Positions 7,662 to 16,143 of a stretch of 53,406 nucleotides of DNA are shown here, in pieces. Source of the stretch: Paenibacillus terrigena DSM 21567 (lineage in GTDB: Bacteria; Bacillota; Bacilli; Paenibacillales; Paenibacillaceae); assembly GCF_000374845.1 (NCBI RefSeq), contig NZ_KB895435.1, positions 1 through 53,406 on the forward strand. The letters are read 5' to 3'. Every line of letters begins with the position of its first letter. Within the stretch, counting starts at the first letter, position 1. The notes under the pieces are model-generated. The model saw only the letters and a list, made by a program, of their open reading frames with translations, was not told the origin of the DNA and made no database searches. The position numbers and the translations under genes are program-made.

Positions 7662-8636
7662 ATTTAAGATTCCCAGCATCGTCTCAAGGCGACTTACGAA
7701 GGTATGGCTCTGCAGCGTGCGGTCGTAAGCCTTTTTGGCTATCAATGTTCTCGAGCCGTCATCGTTAACCAAGGCATGAATTTGCTCGGCACATTCTTTC
7801 GGTGACGAGAAACAGGTAATTTCCTCGCCAAGCGTATAACATTGTTCTAAATCAGGCCGATAGTCAATGAGTTGATAGGCATTGCAGGCTGCGATATCGA
7901 ATGTCCGATTGTTAATGGAGTAGCCAGGTACTCCCGTTTTATTCTTATCCAGAAAGGCATCATCATGGCTTCGGTGAATATTAAGTACCACTTTGGCTCC
8001 GTTATAGTATCGAACGGTTTCCGGGGTGTTGACCCATTTTTTGCGAATGTTCGGTATACAACCATTGGACAGTTTGAGCGTATCCCAAAAATGGCCGACG
8101 ATTTGAACCTTCAGTTCACGGTCTAAATACCCTAGCATTTCCTCCATGAAAGTGATTCGGTTCTGATATCCGGTCCCGACAAAGCACACATCGCTATGAT
8201 AAGTAGGGTGCGTTGTGAAAGGACGGAATATATCTGGATCGGTTCCAAGCGGCAAGTGAAATACGCGGTTGCAACCAATGCGTTCATAGAAAGGAATGCA
8301 GCCGGAATCAATCGTAAACACAACATCATAGGCTGCCGCAACTTCGAAGGCATTGTCGATGGCATAGGGGTCATCGGTGAACCAGACGGCTGTCTCGATG
8401 CCCATATTACGAATGCGGCGAACGATATCGACTGGTAAATGTGACTTCGGACCGCAAAGGGTCAACACCAGATCAGGCGCATATTGCTCGATCTCCGGCA
8501 ATAAATGTTGAATCGGAGATCGGTTCAATAGAAAAAATCGGGTCTCGGGATATCTGCTGACCAGGGCCTTCATGAGCGCATTATCAAGCATATCGATGGG
8601 CCTGCGATATCCTGAAACAATGTAGTAAATTTTCAT
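7644..8636 (-). CDS. CgeB-like glycosyltransferase family protein, 330 aa
   Basis: Second intact CgeB-type protein, without the basic N-terminal extension of the 5241 gene. Visible hallmarks are VWFTDDPYAIDN (about residues 90-101), VFHLPLGTDPDIF, CFVGTGYQNRI, VLNIHRSHDD and NNRTFDIAACNAYQLID. ATG 8636 has AGGAGAG at the right distance; the open frame runs up to 8819, but that part overlaps the upstream gene and has no ribosome binding site. It is transcribed with the 8725-9381 gene 88 nt upstream and probably acts on the spore surface. Confidence 0.85.
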   Translation of the reverse strand: MKIYYIVSGYRRPIDMLDNALMKALVSRYPETRFFLLNRSPIQHLLPEIEQYAPDLVLTLCGPKSHLPVDIVRRIRNMGIETAVWFTDDPYAIDNAFEVAAAYDVVFTIDSGCIPFYERIGCNRVFHLPLGTDPDIFRPFTTHPTYHSDVCFVGTGYQNRITFMEEMLGYLDRELKVQIVGHFWDTLKLSNGCIPNIRKKWVNTPETVRYYNGAKVVLNIHRSHDDAFLDKNKTGVPGYSINNRTFDIAACNAYQLIDYRPDLEQCYTLGEEITCFSSPKECAEQIHALVNDDGSRTLIAKKAYDRTLQSHTFVSRLETMLGILNLTPNK

Positions 8637-8724
8637 ATTTCTCTCCTGTATGCTGTCGCTGTGACGCAAATTTGTAAAAAAAAAAGGGATGGTGTGGACC
8701 ACCCCAACGACAGCAGGTTTTTGA

Positions 8725-9381
8725 TTAACGTGCGAAAGGATATGGGTCACCAGGAAAGAGCGTAGGACACTGATTCGGGAATGTAACAACACATGGCCGT
8801 TCCGGAATCGGAATGTCATGGCGGGGTTGACACAATTCTGCTTCGACCATCAGTTTGACAATCGCTGTGACTTGAATGCTTTGGCAGATGTTGATATCGA
8901 CATTCACGGAAGTGTTATCGACAACATCCAGAACTTCGATTGTCGTTCCAGATAAGATGACGGTCACTTCAACATCTGTTCCTGGAGGCGCACACAGCAG
9001 TACTTTTTCAAAGCGGACAAAACTTTTCGTGTAAGAGCAGTGAGGCAAGCCTGTGGTGTTATCAATGATTGTAACGCGATAGGTTCCTGTTTTTCTAATA
9101 ACCACCCGCTGCAACGTTACAGGTCTTCCACCGATTTCCACGACTACATTTTCTCTCACGGAACCCGGTTTCTCTACTGCTTCAACACTAACCAACTCGA
9201 CTTCAACGGAAAACGACGAAGGCAACGGTAAGCATGCAACTGGGTCAATGATTGATTCGTCAACGATTTGGACCACTTTGACAATCCAGTCGAATATCTT
9301 TGGAACTTGTATACACTCCAGAGTAGGTACTGGTAAATATTCTGGAGGTGTATTTTGCCCTTGAACTAATTTACGTTCCAT
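8725..9381 (-). CDS. Probable spore-surface protein, 218 aa
   Basis: The start MERKLVQGQNTPPEYLPVPTLECIQVPK resembles coat/exosporium-type proteins of Paenibacillaceae in which a PxPxLECIQVxK motif opens the chain. The rest is rich in valine and beta-forming residues, with several cysteines (about residues 24, 50, 115, 130, 168, 183 and 192) that could cross-link. No signal peptide or membrane segment. GGAGGCTC precedes the ATG. It is divergent from the 9406 gene with only about 25 nt between, and the CgeB-like gene follows on the same strand. Function inferred from context. Confidence 0.6.
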   Translation of the reverse strand: MERKLVQGQNTPPEYLPVPTLECIQVPKIFDWIVKVVQIVDESIIDPVACLPLPSSFSVEVELVSVEAVEKPGSVRENVVVEIGGRPVTLQRVVIRKTGTYRVTIIDNTTGLPHCSYTKSFVRFEKVLLCAPPGTDVEVTVILSGTTIEVLDVVDNTSVNVDINICQSIQVTAIVKLMVEAELCQPRHDIPIPERPCVVTFPNQCPTLFPGDPYPFAR

Positions 9382-9405
9382 TTATATTTCGAGCCTCCTT
9401 TGTAG

Positions 9406-10770
9406 TTGTTAAACTCAATTACAGTCTATGGGTATCATGTTAAAAAGGTGACGGGTAAGTTTGATTTATTTTGCTCAGGGGGGATGCGTGTGGAACAGCA
9501 AGTCGTCATTCGTAATCCAGCGGATATTCAGTGGTATGGTCTGAATAAAGACGGGTCCATCGCGTATTCAAAATATCGTCTGGACGGGTTGCCTGCTTAT
9601 GAACGTATCAAGGCGAACGCGCCGATTACATCCTTCAGCATGCTCCAGAATGACGGTATTCTTCATATCATGGCTGATACCGCCCGCGGGATGTATTACA
9701 TCAAAGCTGTAGAGAATAGCCGAGATCAGCAGGAACTGCGAATCGTAGCGAGCAAGGAAGCGCGTTTTCCCTATTTGTTCTTTTATAAATCGATTCTTTA
9801 TGTATGTTGTATTGTCACGGAACTTGAAGTAACAAATCTCATCTTGAAGTCTATGGATAATGGATTATGGAGCGAGAAGTGTATTCCTTTATTTGGAGAT
9901 GAATGTACCTCGGTCCGATTGGATGATGCGGTGTTCACGATATCGAATCAGGGCAAGTTGCATGGTTTATTTCGCTACCTCAACCCCTTAGATGAATGCG
10001 TTCTGTCTTGCTTGGAGTATGATCTAGAGCAGGACATCAGGATCGAACGCCACTTATTTATATTGAAGCAGAAGAACCAACGCTGGCATTTGGGGCTGGA
10101 TGTGGACAGTCTCGGCATGCCTCACTATGTATGGACGATCCTAAGCGGGGGAACAGCTGCTTATTATTATGTGAATGCGGAACGTGAAGCGCGTTCCTCG
10201 ATGCCGCTATTAATCAACAGGGATCAAGATGCTGCCATACCGCATTTCTTATTTGCGAATGACTTAATCCTCGTCATGTTCTGGGACGGCGACGGACAGA
10301 TTGAATACGTGTATTCCTTAAACCAGGGGCGGACATGGTCTGCCAGCGGTCATATTCATTTTGGTAAGCATTCTTCCTTGCGGATGGTTCAATCCATTAG
10401 GAAACAGACTTGTGTTGTATCACCGGAGAAGGTGCTTGGCTTTCATATGCCTTTTTTTCGGTCCCTTGAATTCATCGACCTGTTTAACCCCCTCGTCGGA
10501 CTGGGATTCTCGGGATCCATGGTGGAACGATTGCACTGGATCAAATTGCAGATGGAATATCTCTATCGTGACTACCTGCAACATACAAGTCAGTTGAGAC
10601 AGGAAGCGAGCGAAATCGCTCTTCTTAATGAAGCAATGGAAGATCAGGTCAGGCATCTCATGGGAGAAGTTGATCAATTGAAGGAAGAGGAAAAGAATGT
10701 ACTTGAACAGCTTAAGGCTGTGAACGAAATGAAAGCGGAAGAACCTTTTTCCCTACGCTTCATAAGATAG
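9406..10770 (+). CDS. Predicted beta-propeller plus coiled-coil protein, up to 454 aa
   Basis: Residues 30-355 form repeating beta-strand units (for example GLFRYLNPL, HYVWTILSGG, NQGRTWSASGHIHF, the last like a BNR/Asp-box), suggesting a beta-propeller. Residues about 385-440 are a charged coiled coil. The same layout recurs in the minus-strand protein at 14686-16071, so the two are a structural pair at both ends of this sub-cluster. The start is uncertain: TTG 9406 lacks a good site, while GTG 9490 has GGGGGG 6 nt upstream. It is followed at 32 nt by the 10803 gene. I infer a structural or adhesive role on the spore; no enzyme motif is visible. Confidence 0.65.
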   Translation: MLNSITVYGYHVKKVTGKFDLFCSGGMRVEQQVVIRNPADIQWYGLNKDGSIAYSKYRLDGLPAYERIKANAPITSFSMLQNDGILHIMADTARGMYYIKAVENSRDQQELRIVASKEARFPYLFFYKSILYVCCIVTELEVTNLILKSMDNGLWSEKCIPLFGDECTSVRLDDAVFTISNQGKLHGLFRYLNPLDECVLSCLEYDLEQDIRIERHLFILKQKNQRWHLGLDVDSLGMPHYVWTILSGGTAAYYYVNAEREARSSMPLLINRDQDAAIPHFLFANDLILVMFWDGDGQIEYVYSLNQGRTWSASGHIHFGKHSSLRMVQSIRKQTCVVSPEKVLGFHMPFFRSLEFIDLFNPLVGLGFSGSMVERLHWIKLQMEYLYRDYLQHTSQLRQEASEIALLNEAMEDQVRHLMGEVDQLKEEEKNVLEQLKAVNEMKAEEPFSLRFIR

Positions 10771-10802
10771 TACATAAATGCCTATGGGCGGAGGTGAAAG
10801 GT

Positions 10803-11963
10803 ATGGAAATTCGAATCAATTCCGTTTCGCTTGGTCATGTATCCGACTCATTGCTCAGAGATGTCTATGATGAATTGACCCGGTATGCCATGCAATTTCA
10901 TGTCGATCATGATCATCAAAGGCTGTACATTGTTAGTCCAGTGCAAGGCAACCGTGTCTATTGGGAAATTGACAACGGGTTCATCCCCCAATCCATGACT
11001 GAGAAAGTCAGCGCAAGTCTTACGCAGCTAGGATTTGATGTTCGAGTCATAGCGGATGGAGAAGAGAAAAGACGGCAGCAGAAATTATGGGATCAATCTA
11101 AACCAAGTTTATGGTTGTCCGTCTTAAGTAACAGACAGTTAGCAAACGGCATGAACGTCAATTATTCGCTGAATAAAAAGAAATCCAGCAAACAACTCGC
11201 CTTACTTCTGAACCAAAACATTGCTAAAATGACAGATTTACAGGTGAATGGCTCATCCTTTGAATGGAAGAACTCGATGAACAGCTTGATCCCGTTAGCC
11301 GGATCCGAGCCGTCAATGCCAACCGTTCAATTGGTTTACAATGACTTTGCTAAAATGAGCGAGCGTCAGATTGAAGATTTTACTTTCTGTATCACACGAA
11401 CACTTACTGCATTTTATCAACAATCCTTTCTGATCGATGTCATCCAATATTTCCTGTACTTCCAGAAGGTGCCGGTTCCGTTAGAACCGGAGCAAGTTAT
11501 GACTTCAGCAAGCGAAGAGATTATTCAAGTCTCGGAAGTACAAGAGAAACAAATCTATGAAGTACAAGAACAAGTGCTGGTGCAAAAAGAGGAAGTTCAG
11601 CCAGAAGAACAACCAAAAGAGATGGATCAAAGCGTAGTCGAGCAAGTTGCCTTCTACCAAGAAGAACGGCAGGAGGAAGTACAACATAAGTTACAGGAGG
11701 AAGAAACCGTACAACAACCCCTGAACCTGAACGAGCAATCCGAAGAACACGAATCCATAACTTCTCCGAACTTAAACCACTCCACTTTTTCTTGGATGCA
11801 ATCCCAAATGGTACGAAGAGAAACAGAAAAGAAACCAGAGAGCGGAATGACGACAAATTCATTCATGGGGCAGATGAATCGATTGGCGCTGGCGAATCAG
11901 CTGCAGAATCAACAAAATGAACCAAAGTCCATTAACATATTAACGATTAATCGGCAAAAATGA
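10803..11963 (+). CDS. Hypothetical protein with long Glu/Gln-rich tail, 386 aa
   Basis: I do not recognise the N-terminal domain (residues 1-230), a mixed alpha/beta region. Residues 230-335 are extremely rich in E, Q and V with repeated VQEKQ/VQPEEQ units, then a polar tail (SFMGQMNRLALANQLQNQQNE). Such tails are common in spore coat morphogens, but that is only an analogy. ATG 10803 has GGAGG 8 nt upstream, better than the GTG at 10794. Its last codons overlap the next start (ATGA at 11960), so it is translationally coupled to the JAMM protease gene. Confidence 0.6.
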   Translation: MEIRINSVSLGHVSDSLLRDVYDELTRYAMQFHVDHDHQRLYIVSPVQGNRVYWEIDNGFIPQSMTEKVSASLTQLGFDVRVIADGEEKRRQQKLWDQSKPSLWLSVLSNRQLANGMNVNYSLNKKKSSKQLALLLNQNIAKMTDLQVNGSSFEWKNSMNSLIPLAGSEPSMPTVQLVYNDFAKMSERQIEDFTFCITRTLTAFYQQSFLIDVIQYFLYFQKVPVPLEPEQVMTSASEEIIQVSEVQEKQIYEVQEQVLVQKEEVQPEEQPKEMDQSVVEQVAFYQEERQEEVQHKLQEEETVQQPLNLNEQSEEHESITSPNLNHSTFSWMQSQMVRRETEKKPESGMTTNSFMGQMNRLALANQLQNQQNEPKSINILTINRQK

Positions 11964-12385
11964 CAGGAGCTGGTTCGGATATGGTCGGTTTAGTCATGAC
12001 CGCGGATGTATACCGACAAATGGCTCATTACTGCATCTTGCAACAACCGATCGAGGCATGCGGATTCCTGTCCGGTTCAGATCAGGTGATCAGGCGATAT
12101 TGGCCCATTCGGAATGATGATCAAAGCCCTGATTCATTTACAATGAACCCGGGTGAGCTTGATGAAGCGTTCACTTACATTGAAGCATTCGGTGAGGAGT
12201 GCTACGCGATGTTTCACTCGCATCCTACGGGTCTCCCCTATCCTTCACCGTTTGATATTGAGCATATGGTATATCCGATCTCCTCTATTATCGTATCGCT
12301 TGTCGGGAATCATCCACGTATACGCAGTTATACGATTACAGGAGGAAAGGCATATCCCGAGCGAATTATTCTACTGCCAACATAG
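11960..12385 (+). CDS. M67 family JAMM metallopeptidase, 141 aa
   Basis: All JAMM zinc-site residues are present: E32 (IEACGFLSG), H86 and H88 (HSHP), S96 and D99 (PSPFD). The motif matches E-x(n)-HxHP-x(7)-S-xx-D. Such prokaryotic enzymes cleave isopeptide or ubiquitin-fold tails, or process sulfur-carrier proteins. No small ubiquitin-like carrier is visible next to it. Tight coupling to the Gln/Glu-rich protein upstream suggests that protein, or a cross-linked coat component, as substrate; this is inference. The gene ends at a multi-branch hairpin. Confidence 0.85.
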   Translation: MTGAGSDMVGLVMTADVYRQMAHYCILQQPIEACGFLSGSDQVIRRYWPIRNDDQSPDSFTMNPGELDEAFTYIEAFGEECYAMFHSHPTGLPYPSPFDIEHMVYPISSIIVSLVGNHPRIRSYTITGGKAYPERIILLPT

Positions 12386-12436
12386 CGGTATTCAAGCTCT
12401 GAACCGAAGGTCAGGGCCCAAAACCGCTGTTTTGGC
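12384..12436 (+). terminator. Probable terminator after the JAMM gene
   Basis: Outer stem AGCGGT/ACCGCT, inner stem CTCTGAACC/GGTCAGGG, then GTTTTGG. Confidence 0.5.
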
Positions 12437-12505
12437 ATGCTTACTGGATGATCAATTGTAAGGGGATAAGAAATTTAATCTTTAATAATTACGAACGAAA
12501 AGGGA

Positions 12506-13165
12506 TTAAGGTAGCGTAAGGACGGATTGATAGATATCCGCTACGAAAGCGAGGCCAGCTGTGTTCGTTGCGCCGTTGTTGACATAGTTGGCGACTTCGA
12601 ACGAGAAGACGAAGCTAAGGTTGAGAGCTGCGTTAAGCAATCCGAAGCTTACAGGGATCGTGTAGAAACGGACATTCTGCCAGTTATAAGGGAAATGGTT
12701 ATCTGGTGAGATGCCGGAGTTCGGATTTAAGGACCCGGCGTTCAAGTCGACATCCAGGCCTGTAGGGACCGGTAGAATAGTGATTCCGAGATCATCAACG
12801 GCCTGAATATGTGCAGTTACTGCGTTATCGGCAAACACAGCCATCGCGATAACGAATTCGCCAAATACACCTACGGATAATGGAATGTTAGAAGATCTTG
12901 CAGCAAAACCTTTCGTCTCGCCTGGAAGAGGGACGGGCTGAGTCCATAAGAATTGAGGATTTGGTTGTGAGTTAAACGCTGTGTTGTTGTCATTATCAAA
13001 TTTACTGATTTGCGGCCAGATGAGCGGGGCATTACCGACGTTGACCGCATTTGCAGGGCTTCCGGATAACAAAGAGGTAACGGCTGCTGCTCTGTTCGCG
13101 CCTGTTACGACATTACCTGTGGAGCTTACAATGCGTTGAATGGGTGATACTGAAATACTTGGCAT
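12506..13165 (-). CDS. Putative spore-surface protein, tandem paralogue 1 (219 aa)
   Basis: 219-aa protein sharing long identical blocks with the next gene (NVGNAPLIWPQISKFD, VPLPGETKGFAARS, FPYNWQNVRFYTIPVSFG, FEVANYVNNGATNTAGLAF). Composition is rich in N, A, V and aromatic residues with no Cys, signal peptide or membrane segment, suggesting a beta-sandwich jelly-roll type. Family not recognised; a coat or exosporium role is inferred from its location in the glycosylation island. AAGGAG lies about 11 nt before the ATG. Confidence 0.65.
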   Translation of the reverse strand: MPSISVSPIQRIVSSTGNVVTGANRAAAVTSLLSGSPANAVNVGNAPLIWPQISKFDNDNNTAFNSQPNPQFLWTQPVPLPGETKGFAARSSNIPLSVGVFGEFVIAMAVFADNAVTAHIQAVDDLGITILPVPTGLDVDLNAGSLNPNSGISPDNHFPYNWQNVRFYTIPVSFGLLNAALNLSFVFSFEVANYVNNGATNTAGLAFVADIYQSVLTLP

Positions 13166-13306
13166 GCATAATCATCTCCTTATGTGATTTATAATCTAGT
13201 GATTTGTGAATATATTTTCTTATCCCCGTACGATATTAATATATTCAAGCACTTTAACAAGCGTATAGTTAATCTACTTAATCCAATCGTATATTTTTAG
13301 AACCAA

Positions 13307-13939
13307 CTATACAGATTGGTAGATATCCACAACGAAAGCCAAACCAGCTGTGTTCGTAGCGCCGTTGTTAACATAGTTCGCGACTTCGAACGAGAAGACG
13401 AAGCTCGTAAAGGAGCCAACTTGTATCGCGCCAAAAGTTACTGGAATCGAATAAAAGCGTACATTTTGCCAATTGTACGGGAATTTGTTATCTGTCGTAA
13501 TCCCTGTATTTGGATCCAAGGATCCGGCGGTCAAATCGAAATCCAATCCAGTTCCTGCTAATGGCGAGATGGTTGAAGCGACTCTTTTGAATGCTTCTAT
13601 GCGCATCTTGACGGCATTATCGGCAAACACAGCCAATGCGATGACGTATTCTGCAGCCAAGTCTGAAGATGAGATTTCATTCGATCTCGTTGCAAAACCT
13701 TTCGTCTCACCAGGAAGAGGGACAAGCTGGGTCCATAAAAACTGTGGATCTGCTATTACATTAAATGAAGTGTTATTGTCCGTATCAAATTTACTGATTT
13801 GAGGCCAAATGAGCGGGGCATTACCAACGTTGACCGCATTGGGCGCAGCTCCCATAAGCAATGAAGTGACGGCTGTTGCTCTATCAGTGGCTGTAACTAC
13901 ATTTGTCGTGTTGCTAGGAATTCTCTGAAAAGCCGGCAT
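13307..13939 (-). CDS. Putative spore-surface protein, tandem paralogue 2 (210 aa)
   Basis: Same family as the neighbouring 12506-13165 gene and nearly collinear with it, so the pair arose by tandem duplication. The N-terminal two thirds differ most around residues 80-130 (DLAAEYVIALAVFADNAVKMRIEAFK). I place the start at ATG 13939 by analogy with the paralogue; a TTG two codons earlier is closer to AAGGAG. A CATAGAGTA motif on the minus strand (14019-14027) resembles a sigma-K type -10 box about 80 nt upstream, without a convincing -35. Confidence 0.65.
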   Translation of the reverse strand: MPAFQRIPSNTTNVVTATDRATAVTSLLMGAAPNAVNVGNAPLIWPQISKFDTDNNTSFNVIADPQFLWTQLVPLPGETKGFATRSNEISSSDLAAEYVIALAVFADNAVKMRIEAFKRVASTISPLAGTGLDFDLTAGSLDPNTGITTDNKFPYNWQNVRFYSIPVTFGAIQVGSFTSFVFSFEVANYVNNGATNTAGLAFVVDIYQSV

Positions 13940-14126
13940 GTACAAATCAACTCCTTATGGATTTTTTATATTTTCCATCGAAAAATATCGGAATGGCAAT
14001 CCCCCCTTTGGTTTCACCTACTCTATGTATATGTGATTTTGGGATTGATAGCTTGTGCATATCCTACAGATCTTTCAAATAAATCTCTTTATCTCACAAT
14101 CTGAAGATATTGACTTAAGGAGCAAC

Positions 14127-14163
14127 GCAAAAACCGCAGCCGAGAGTTCGGACTGCGGTTTTT
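14127..14163. terminator. Bidirectional terminator
   Basis: AAAAACCGCAG and CTGCGGTTTTT form an 11-bp stem with an inner CCG/CGG pair. It sits 3 nt downstream of the minus-strand 14166 gene. Confidence 0.8.
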
Positions 14164-14165
14164 GA

Positions 14166-14669
14166 TCATTGTTGCAGGGTACCGTAGAGATGGATGCATA
14201 TCGGATTCAATACACTATGCATATCTTCACCGGAGAGGATGTAAGCATCAATTTGGATGGTTCCGGCAAGCTTAGGGAATTCAAAGTCAATCTGAAGTTC
14301 TCTCAGCTCGTAAGAAGAGCCCGGTGTAAGCTGAATAGGTTCGATCGATTGAATTCGATATTCACCGGTCTTTTTGCCATGGGAGAACCAGTCTTCTCGA
14401 ACAAACGACCAGCCCCGCTGTGCGCCGTTCTTGGTCTTCGTGTACACCCCGAATACCTGAGTTAAACTGGGGGATAGTACTTTTCCGCTGAGTTTTCCCG
14501 TATTTTTCGGGGAAATTTGAATCATGATTTCCGGATTTTCAAGCGTTTCGCTGCCTACATTTCGAAAAAGTAAGTTTGTATAAACGGAAATGCGCCGCAA
14601 TTCGAAATCAAAATCGGTAAAATGCTGAAAGTACGATTCAACGCCTGCAATTATGTTATTTCCATTCAT
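14166..14669 (-). CDS. Hypothetical beta-sandwich protein, 167 aa
   Basis: Not recognised. The sequence alternates strands in the way of an Ig-like or CARDB-like domain (RRISVYTNLLFRNVGSETLENPEIMIQISP at residues 25-55, then SSYELRELQIDFEFPKLAGTIQIDAYI near the end). No signal peptide. It lies 16 nt downstream of the propeller/coiled-coil gene at 14686 on the same strand and ends at a terminator, so it is probably the last gene of that operon. A role in the same surface structure is inferred. Confidence 0.6.
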   Translation of the reverse strand: MNGNNIIAGVESYFQHFTDFDFELRRISVYTNLLFRNVGSETLENPEIMIQISPKNTGKLSGKVLSPSLTQVFGVYTKTKNGAQRGWSFVREDWFSHGKKTGEYRIQSIEPIQLTPGSSYELRELQIDFEFPKLAGTIQIDAYILSGEDMHSVLNPICIHLYGTLQQ

Positions 14670-14685
14670 CGTAGATTTCCTTTCA

Positions 14686-16071
14686 TTAATTCCGGGTTAT
14701 TTTAAATAAGAAATGAACGACTTTATCCTTCACGCTCTTCTTTCTTGCGTCATCACGATAATCAAGGGGTATCACATTCGATTGCGGCTCTGTCAAGATT
14801 GCATTACTTGCTAGTACCGTCGGTGAAATGGCGTTGTTCGACGCAAGGACGAGTGCGTTTTGATCCGCAATGGATGAGTGATGAATGGCCTCTTTACGAA
14901 TGGTTAACTCTTCGTTAAGGATCAATAGACGAGCCTTAAGGGCTGACACATGTTCCTTCCATTTTTTTATCGATTGTTCAAGTTGCTGTTGTTCGGATAG
15001 AAGTTCTTCTTTCTGCTTGATCATGGACACAGCAGATGACATTGAGCGCTCTGTAAACAGCAGAGACTGGCGGAAATCGCGATCAGACTTATATTGATCG
15101 ATACCGTATCCCGTTCGTTCATTTAAGCCATGAAGACTGCGGCTGTCTGCGAACCAATAAGGGGTTATCGTGCCGAATGATAGATTTTCCGTGACGGCAA
15201 TCCATTGTACGAGGGATTCTGCGTTTATCGCTCTTAAGGGCCCCCAAGAGCTTGTGGATCGATGATAATGAAGCTGATACAAGAGATGATCGGATAACCA
15301 TATGCATCGAAGTTGCTGTCCTTCCATGGAGAACGTTGCATTTTCGACCTTTAAATACGGTATAATGACAGCACTTTCGGTGCTTGCAAGCATGCGCTGG
15401 GAATGATCAAGCTGGTGATAAGTGAGATGCAGCTGTCCGAGGTAGAATTGCAGCAGCACGACATGCAATGTTGCATCGGAATCTGTCGCTAGGAGTGGGA
15501 ACAGGCTGCAATTGTCGTTTGCTTCGAAGATCACCTTCGGCTCTAACCATTCCTCTTTGTTATGTTCGTATTGCAGCAGACAAAACTGTCTGCTGTTCTG
15601 ATGACGGAGTGTGTATCCCAGCGTTGTGGTTTTACTGTTCATTTGAAATTGCACCTGTTCAATAGCGTCCGATTCGATCAATAGGGTTGGTTCAGACCAG
15701 TGGATTCCTGAGAGCTGACGATGTTCGATTCGATTACGGTAAATGAGATACAAATGCAGCCGATTCGAGCGGTACCCTAATTTAATATCGGTGACGTCAT
15801 CTGTATTCCGTTCAATCGAGCGCAATTGAAGCGTATATTGGTGCGGATGCAGAACCGCGTAAATCAACTCATTGAAGTGATTGATATAGACCATGTGAAT
15901 AAACTGTTGCTCATCTTGGCAAATGCCGAGCTTATCTGAATGCCCTTCCAGAAACAGCTCGTGCGGATGCTCAAGCAAGCAATGTTCCTGAGGGGCAATG
16001 ATAAAGCCACGTTCTGTAGGTTTGATAACAGACAAATGATAACGATTCGCTGCGATATGGTGGATTTTCAT
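14686..16071 (-). CDS. Predicted beta-propeller plus coiled-coil protein, 461 aa
   Basis: Residues 1-340 are repeated beta units (LRSIERNTDDVTDIKLGYRSNRLHLYLIYRNR, LHVVLLQFYLGQLHLTYHQLDH), and residues about 355-410 form a clear coiled coil (LLSEQQQLEQSIKKWKEHVSALKARLLILNEELT in the middle). The C-terminus is basic (ARKKSVKDKVVHFLFKITRN). Layout and size match the plus-strand protein at 9406-10770. ATG 16071 has GGAGGAA upstream; the frame extends to 16125 without a site. It lies 72 nt downstream of a GT4 gene on the same strand and may be the glycosylated or organising scaffold; this is inference. Confidence 0.65.
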   Translation of the reverse strand: MKIHHIAANRYHLSVIKPTERGFIIAPQEHCLLEHPHELFLEGHSDKLGICQDEQQFIHMVYINHFNELIYAVLHPHQYTLQLRSIERNTDDVTDIKLGYRSNRLHLYLIYRNRIEHRQLSGIHWSEPTLLIESDAIEQVQFQMNSKTTTLGYTLRHQNSRQFCLLQYEHNKEEWLEPKVIFEANDNCSLFPLLATDSDATLHVVLLQFYLGQLHLTYHQLDHSQRMLASTESAVIIPYLKVENATFSMEGQQLRCIWLSDHLLYQLHYHRSTSSWGPLRAINAESLVQWIAVTENLSFGTITPYWFADSRSLHGLNERTGYGIDQYKSDRDFRQSLLFTERSMSSAVSMIKQKEELLSEQQQLEQSIKKWKEHVSALKARLLILNEELTIRKEAIHHSSIADQNALVLASNNAISPTVLASNAILTEPQSNVIPLDYRDDARKKSVKDKVVHFLFKITRN

Positions 16072-16143
16072 GTGTATTCCTCCAATCAAGGCGCGCTCAA
16101 ATCTGCTCACTATCATCTTATTCACCAGCCAGAAGGGGGAGAA

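Noticed and set aside
8637-8819. N-terminal extension (MTFRFRNGHV) of the minus-strand CgeB-like protein, similar to the start of the 5241 protein
   Set aside because: It is an out-of-frame reading of the 8725-9381 gene and has no ribosome binding site; AGGAGAG supports ATG 8636.
11505-11866. Several long minus-strand ORFs
   Set aside because: They are shadows of the Glu/Gln-rich repeat, which gives Leu/Phe/Cys-rich antisense frames without ribosome sites.
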